Assembly: GCA_014802705.1 (NCBI GenBank) | Contig: JAAVBR010000061.1 | Coordinates: 1-9,205, forward strand | Direction: 5' to 3' | DNA length: 9,205 nt | Origin: a bacterium | Lineage (GTDB): Bacteria > Pseudomonadota > Alphaproteobacteria > Rs-D84 | Shown here: one piece after another, positions 5,516-9,205 of the stretch | Layout: every line of letters begins with the position of its first letter | Numbering within the stretch: position 1 is the stretch's first letter | Position numbers and translations under genes: made by a program | The notes under the pieces: model-generated | Databases searched by the model: none | Seen by the model: the letters and a program-made list of their open reading frames with translations, nothing else | Told to the model about the DNA's origin: nothing

Positions 5516-6250
5516 ATGAAAAAAATTGCATCTGTATTTATTCTGGCGGGGATGACACTGGCAACAAACGCCATGGCCGCCCCCAGTTATATTCAGCGTG
5601 ACGGCCGTTGGGGATATAACGTGACGTATGATTACACGGACAAGGCCAAGACCGGTTGGTATGTGGCCGGCCGTGGGGAACTGTCGTTCCTGAATTTTGA
5701 AAATAAATATCACACGGCCCTGGCCGATGATTTGGGGGTTTCCGAAGATGACAGCGATAAATATTCAATGGAACCGCTGTTTGGGGGCAGTGTGTCGTTC
5801 GGTAAAAAAATAAATTATTTCTGGCGTGTCGATGGCGAAGCCGGCTTTATCGGATCGTTTTCGGACAAAGATAACGGGACCGAATTCCAAATGAATGTGC
5901 CGTATCTGACCGCCAACGTTTATTATGACTTTACCAATGGGCTGTATCTGGGCGCGGGCGCCGGTGCCGCCATTGTGACAACCAAGATTGACGGGGACGC
6001 GTTCTTGCCCGGGGATCGCAACAGCACATCCGTGTCACCGATGGGGGCGTTGATGTTGGGGTGGTCACACAAATTGGATGACAACTTTGTCATTGATTTG
6101 CGCTATCGCTTTGCGGGCTTTACCGGTCATAAACATGAACGCCGTTTTGAATTGCTGGACGAAGACGACAACGATGTTTACACCATTGAAACCAAGACAG
6201 GCTTTGTGATGGATAATTCCATTTCGGTCGGGTTGCGGTATGAATTTTAA
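5516..6250 (+). CDS. Outer-membrane beta-barrel protein
   Basis: The 244-residue product has a classic signal peptide (KK at 2-3, hydrophobic core, ATNAMAA, cleavage near residues 21-22). The mature part alternates amphipathic strands rich in Tyr/Trp/Gly (for example RWGYNVTYDYTD, YLGAGAGAAIV, FVIDLRYRFAGF) with acidic turns, and ends in SVGLRYEF, a C-terminal aromatic beta-signal for BAM-dependent insertion. Size and pattern fit a small eight-stranded barrel of the OMP_b-brl/OmpA-like type. There is no C-terminal peptidoglycan-binding domain. Several strongly acidic loops (DDLGVSEDDSDK, LLDEDDNDVY) may bind cations, which is inference. The promoter region is shared with the divergent pal gene; no terminator follows, although a separate promoter begins 13 bases after the stop. 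Confidence 0.88.
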   Translation: MKKIASVFILAGMTLATNAMAAPSYIQRDGRWGYNVTYDYTDKAKTGWYVAGRGELSFLNFENKYHTALADDLGVSEDDSDKYSMEPLFGGSVSFGKKINYFWRVDGEAGFIGSFSDKDNGTEFQMNVPYLTANVYYDFTNGLYLGAGAGAAIVTTKIDGDAFLPGDRNSTSVSPMGALMLGWSHKLDDNFVIDLRYRFAGFTGHKHERRFELLDEDDNDVYTIETKTGFVMDNSISVGLRYEF

Positions 6251-6262
6251 TCCGGAAAGCAT

Positions 6263-6291
6263 TTGACCCGATTCGCAAAAAATGATAAAAT
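6263..6291 (+). promoter_or_regulatory. Strong putative promoter of the fibre-protein cluster
   Basis: TTGACC (6263-6268), a 17-base spacer and TAAAAT (6286-6291) with TGA directly before it (extended -10, 6283-6285) form the best promoter in the window. Transcription should begin near 6298, about 13 bases before the ATG at 6311. An in-frame reading would start at TTG 6263, but that TTG is the -35 box. Confidence 0.75.
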
Positions 6292-6310
6292 CCAGGTAAG
6301 GGTAGAGAGA

Positions 6311-7459
6311 ATGATCAAAAACATTTTAAATATATCTGCATTATCGGTAATCTGCGCGGTGTGTGCCGCCACCGGGGCGCATGCGGCGTCAACGGTGCGG
6401 TCGCTGGGCGGCGCCGGCACATACAACAGTGCATCCACCGCGGCCGCGGCCAAAACGTCGGGATCGGCGATCACGGCGGCCCGTGCGGGATCCTTGCGGG
6501 TGAGCCCCAGCAGCACCACCGCCAAATCAACGGGCAGTGTTGCGGCCGCGGCGAATACATCGGGGGCAACCCAGGCGCGTTTGTCATTGGGGAAATATTT
6601 GGGGGCGGTGACGTCCACCAGTGGCGGGATTAAAAACCAAAATGCGGCGTCGGGATCATCGAACACGGTGATCAAACCCGGTCTCAGCGGTTCGGATATC
6701 AATGTGACCGAAATTGAAAATCGTATTTCTGTATTGGAAAATAATGTTGGCGATCTGAATGTCGGGAAGATTGATGATCGCGTGGCGGATTTGGAAAAGC
6801 AGATCGAGGATCTGGATGTAACCGAAATCATCGAAATCGGAAATCAGATGGGTGATCTGAAAGATCAGATTGACAGCCTGGGCGATTTGACCGAGATCAG
6901 CACCGATCTGGCAGACATCAACACCAATATTGCGAATCTGGAAAGCACGGTGTCCAATAAACAAGACGCTTTGTCGGCGCCGGATCCCTATATTTCCATC
7001 AGTTCTAATAACGAAATCTTGTTGGACACTGATGCGTTAAAGGATGCCTTGGGTGCGGCCACCGGCCAGAACATCGAAATGGATGTGGATGACGAATCCA
7101 TTAAATGGCGCGGCGCCGATGGTGAATGGAAAACGTTGATCGCGCTGAGCGCCCTGAAAGGTGAAAAGGGTGAACCCGGCAGTGCCGATGTCAACCTGGA
7201 AAATTATTTAACCAAAGACGAAATGAACACCGAACTGAGCAAGGCGATTGACGCTGCGTCGGCGAATGGTGGGACCATCGCGCAGAAAATCGCGGATGCG
7301 GTTTCCGGGGCGGTTTCGGATTTGGATGGTAAATATGCAACCGCGGCACAGGGGGCCAAGGCCGAAACCGCGTTGCAGGCACCGGGTGAAAAACCCACGG
7401 ATGGCGAATATGTTTTGATGACCAGTGGGGGCGTCGAAACATGGGTCAAAATCTACTAA
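6311..7459 (+). CDS. Exported coiled-coil fibre-like protein with collagen-like segment
   Basis: Starting at ATG 6311, just after purine-rich GGGTAGAGAGA, the product has 382 residues. A signal peptide (1-25, ending GAHA) precedes a low-complexity Ala/Ser/Thr/Gly region (26-125) containing ARLSLGKYLG (89-98). Residues 131-218 form a heptad-rich coiled coil (IENRISVLENNV, DDRVADLEKQIEDL, TDLADINTNIANLES). A beta-rich module follows (225-282: PYISISSNNEILLD, IKWRGADGEWKTLIALS), then a short collagen-like GEKGEPG (284-290), a second helical stretch (295-355) and a C-terminal tip GEYVLMTSGGVETWVKIY. The arrangement resembles trimeric tail-fibre or adhesin proteins. No YadA-type barrel anchor, LPXTG or lipobox is present, so how it is retained at the surface is unknown. 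It is the first of three such genes and has its own strong promoter. Confidence 0.78.
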   Translation: MIKNILNISALSVICAVCAATGAHAASTVRSLGGAGTYNSASTAAAAKTSGSAITAARAGSLRVSPSSTTAKSTGSVAAAANTSGATQARLSLGKYLGAVTSTSGGIKNQNAASGSSNTVIKPGLSGSDINVTEIENRISVLENNVGDLNVGKIDDRVADLEKQIEDLDVTEIIEIGNQMGDLKDQIDSLGDLTEISTDLADINTNIANLESTVSNKQDALSAPDPYISISSNNEILLDTDALKDALGAATGQNIEMDVDDESIKWRGADGEWKTLIALSALKGEKGEPGSADVNLENYLTKDEMNTELSKAIDAASANGGTIAQKIADAVSGAVSDLDGKYATAAQGAKAETALQAPGEKPTDGEYVLMTSGGVETWVKIY

Positions 7460-7521
7460 AACACGTGGGGTCGGCAAACGGCACCAACAGCACTCGGTTC
7501 CGGCTGGGTAAAGGATAAAAA

Positions 7522-8571
7522 ATGAAAAACACAAAAATAATTTTCTCTGGCGTGATGGCGGTCATCCTGGGGATGAATGCTGCGGGTGCGGCCACAGATG
7601 GGATTGCCAGTAAAAATTATGTGGATACACAGATCACCGGTGTGAACGAAACATTGGGTGCCAAGGTTGATACTGCGACCTATAACGCGGACAAGGCAAA
7701 CTTTGAAACCACGGCGCACGCGGCGGAAACGTATGCGACCAAGGGGACAACTTTGGCGGAATATGGCATTACCAATGCGTATACCAAGGGCGAGGTTGAT
7801 AGTAAAGTCGCCAGCGTTGTGGCCGGCGATATGGAAGAATCCTTGAAAGCCTATGCCAAGGCCGAAGATATGACCACCGCCCTGGCGGGCAAGGTTGATA
7901 CGACGACCTATGCCGCGGACAAGGCGACGTTCGAAACCGTGACGGGGGCGACGGACAAATATGCCGCGAAGAATACCGAAACCGTTGCCAGTGGCGCGGC
8001 CAGTGCGGCGGCGACCAATGCGGTGGCCATCGGAGATCTGGATAGCCTGACCGTGGCTGAAAGTGCCCGGGGGTCCCTGGTGGCGGCGATCAACGCCGTG
8101 AAACAGGCGGTTGATGATGATCAGACGGCGTGGACTGGTGCAACGAATGATTTGGTAACCCGGGTAAATTCAGTCGATACATCCATTTTGTCGATTAATA
8201 GCACGTTGAATGATTCTGAAAATGGTCTGGGGGCTGTCAAGACGTTGGCGACCAATGCCGGTACCGCGGCCAGTGAAGCTGCAACCGCCGCGGCTGCCGC
8301 GCAGGCCAAGGCCGAAGAAGCGGCCACGGCGGCGGCCCAGTACGATGAAATGCTCAGCAATCCGGAAACAGGCTACAGATCGATTCAGGGGATTGCCCAG
8401 CAGGCCAAAGAATTGTCAGAAAGCAACAGCGAAAAATTTGCCGATTACACCAAGACCGCCGATTTGGGCGATCTGGCCAAGGCGGCACCGGGCGCATGCA
8501 GCGACAGCGCCAACAAGTGTGTCTTGACCTTTGACGGCGTGTCGTATGAATGGGAAGTTGTGGCCCGCTAA
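7522..8571 (+). CDS. Exported Ala-rich repeat fibre-like protein
   Basis: The 349-residue product begins after AAAGGA (six bases before the ATG). Its signal peptide ends at about NAAGA (residue 23), and the mature N-terminus reads ATDGIASKNYVDTQI. Two copies of a segment of about 27 residues, KVDTATYNADKANFET (from 48) and KVDTTTYAADKATFET (from 124), lie 76 residues apart. IGDLDSLTV...GSLVAAINAV (170-193) matches the LVxAINE type of repeat familiar from phage tail fibres and bacterial surface fibres. Residues 247-273 are an Ala-rich helix, and the end is KCVLTFDGVSYEWEVVAR, preceded by a CSDSANKC pair (C326, C333) that may form a disulphide. There is no enzyme motif. The gene follows its fibre-like neighbour by 62 bases with no clear promoter or terminator between, so it may share that transcript. 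Confidence 0.8.
   Translation: MKNTKIIFSGVMAVILGMNAAGAATDGIASKNYVDTQITGVNETLGAKVDTATYNADKANFETTAHAAETYATKGTTLAEYGITNAYTKGEVDSKVASVVAGDMEESLKAYAKAEDMTTALAGKVDTTTYAADKATFETVTGATDKYAAKNTETVASGAASAAATNAVAIGDLDSLTVAESARGSLVAAINAVKQAVDDDQTAWTGATNDLVTRVNSVDTSILSINSTLNDSENGLGAVKTLATNAGTAASEAATAAAAAQAKAEEAATAAAQYDEMLSNPETGYRSIQGIAQQAKELSESNSEKFADYTKTADLGDLAKAAPGACSDSANKCVLTFDGVSYEWEVVAR
7663..7971 (+). repeat. Intragenic duplicated segments (two copies, 228 bases apart)
   Basis: The DNA from 7663 and from 7891 encodes near-identical segments (KVDTxTYxADKAxFET and following residues, about 80 bases each, ending in Y-A-x-K). Differences are mostly third-position changes or Ala/Thr swaps, suggesting an in-frame tandem duplication of a 76-residue unit with later divergence. 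Confidence 0.7.
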
Positions 8572-8593
8572 AAAAAATCATGACAACGGGTGT

Positions 8594-8642
8594 GGCGGTG
8601 AAAAATATGCCGACCGCCATATCCCGGATAACCAATCGGCAT
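8594..8642. promoter_or_regulatory. Two overlapping, mutually exclusive hairpins
   Basis: GGCGGT (8594-8599) pairs with ACCGCC (8613-8618), and ATGCCGA (8607-8613) pairs with TCGGCAT (8636-8642). The two stems share position 8613 and interlock, so an RNA could form only one fully. They occupy the 87-base gap between two fibre genes. Neither has a T-tract, so simple termination is unlikely; the role is unknown. Confidence 0.35.
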
Positions 8643-8658
8643 CAAGACTTAGATACAG

Positions 8659-9205
8659 ATGATGAAAAAGACAGGATTTTTAAAATTTTCGTTCATGGCG
8701 TCCGTGATGGTCATGGGGATGTATTCTAGTGGGGCCATGGCGGATATTGCCAGTAAATCGTACGTGGCGCAACAGATTGCCGATGCGGTCAAACCGGTGC
8801 AACAGATAAATGATGATCTGGCGACGCTTCAGGGGGTGATTGGGGAAACCTCTATGTTTGGGAACAGAACCATTATCGGCGAAATCGATGACCTCAGAAA
8901 ATCTGCCACTGGGTCGGATAGCAAGGTTGGGAATTTGGATGATTTAAAAACGGACGAGAAGACCACAGTTGTAGGGGCCATCAATGAAACCAATGATAAA
9001 ATTGGGGATTTGAGCAAGATAGACGAAGGGATTGATAGTGTTGCAGATGCACTGAGCAGTACGAAGTACATGTTTGAGCAACTTACAGGAGTTATAGAAG
9101 GGGCTTGGGAAGCGGTTGGTGAACCGTCGAATTTGCTGACCACAGCGAAGGCTAATGTTGTGGAGGCCGTCAATGAAAATCGTACCAATATTGGGGATAT
9201 GGGCA
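8659..9205 (+). CDS. Exported fibre-like protein, partial at window end
   Basis: An open frame runs from the ATG pair at 8659/8662 to the window edge (182 codons) without a stop. The start MMKKTGFLKFSF and the following hydrophobic stretch form a signal peptide ending near GAMA (residues 25-28). The mature N-terminus DIASKSYVAQQI matches IASKNYVDTQI of the gene before it. Two LVxAINE-type repeats are visible: GNLDDLKTDEKTTVVGAINE and, about 75 residues later, EPSNLLTTAKANVVEAVNEN followed by IGDMG. In the wider protein world such repeats form coiled-coil shafts of phage tail fibres and surface fibres. No good Shine-Dalgarno precedes either Met. The later part is visibly more AT-rich than the neighbouring fibre genes. 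The C-terminus is outside the window. Confidence 0.78.
   Translation, partial: MMKKTGFLKFSFMASVMVMGMYSSGAMADIASKSYVAQQIADAVKPVQQINDDLATLQGVIGETSMFGNRTIIGEIDDLRKSATGSDSKVGNLDDLKTDEKTTVVGAINETNDKIGDLSKIDEGIDSVADALSSTKYMFEQLTGVIEGAWEAVGEPSNLLTTAKANVVEAVNENRTNIGDMG

Noticed and set aside
6247..6831. Minus-strand 194-codon frame opposite the first fibre gene
   Set aside because: It is a mirror of the low-complexity Ala/Thr codons and covers the strong promoter at 6263-6291; no motifs are seen.
1..9205. CRISPR array, tRNA or rRNA genes, transposase or complete insertion sequence
   Set aside because: I found no regularly spaced direct repeats, no cloverleaf or rRNA signature and no transposase or recombinase motifs on either strand.

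Overview
The window looks like a chromosomal segment of an alphaproteobacterium. The evidence is the compact order ftsE-ftsX-ydcF(DUF218)-plsC on one strand, a small Pal lipoprotein, outer-membrane beta-barrel and lipoprotein signals of a Gram-negative cell, and a 5' repeat resembling the ATTGCGAG...GGCAATCC palindromes scattered through many alphaproteobacterial genomes. The cysteine-rich secreted protein and the run of signal-peptide-bearing, coiled-coil 'fibre' proteins suggest one of the host-associated (gut-type) uncultured alphaproteobacterial lineages. That placement is inference from remembered family resemblance, not from a search.

Layout. Positions 1-191 hold no gene: a hairpin repeat (21-74), a small palindrome (94-113) and a plausible promoter (139-166). 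Positions 192-1949 hold two plus-strand genes: a cysteine-rich secreted protein whose first 39 codons coincide with a large palindrome (192-310), then a small lipoprotein. A bidirectional terminator (1951-1983) separates them from a convergent minus-strand operon, read as ftsE (4865-4083), ftsX (4080-3235), ydcF-like (3238-2726), plsC (2689-1982), with overlaps or gaps of -4 to +36 bases. A further terminator (4931-4956) closes the separate minus-strand pal gene (5362-4961). Pal is divergent from a plus-strand outer-membrane barrel gene (5516-6250) across a 153-base promoter region. From 6263 to the window end there are three consecutive plus-strand genes for exported, Ala/Thr/Ser/Asp-rich coiled-coil proteins; the third is cut by the window edge.

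How the genes work together. The minus-strand block is envelope and division housekeeping: FtsEX couples ATP hydrolysis to septal peptidoglycan hydrolysis, PlsC makes phosphatidic acid, the YdcF-like protein is an inner-membrane-anchored envelope protein, and Pal ties the outer membrane to peptidoglycan. The flanking plus-strand genes are all exported or surface products: a Cys-rich protein, a lipoprotein, a barrel and a fibre-protein array.

The most notable points are (i) the in-frame palindromic element that supplies the start codon and n-region of a signal peptide, whose centre, if inverted, would present a strong ribosome binding site and ATG in frame; (ii) an apparently leaderless ftsE whose -35 box could be mistaken for a TTG start; and (iii) the tandem family of fibre-like proteins sharing an N-terminal IASKxYV motif, LVxAINE-type repeats and a Trp-containing C-terminal tip.
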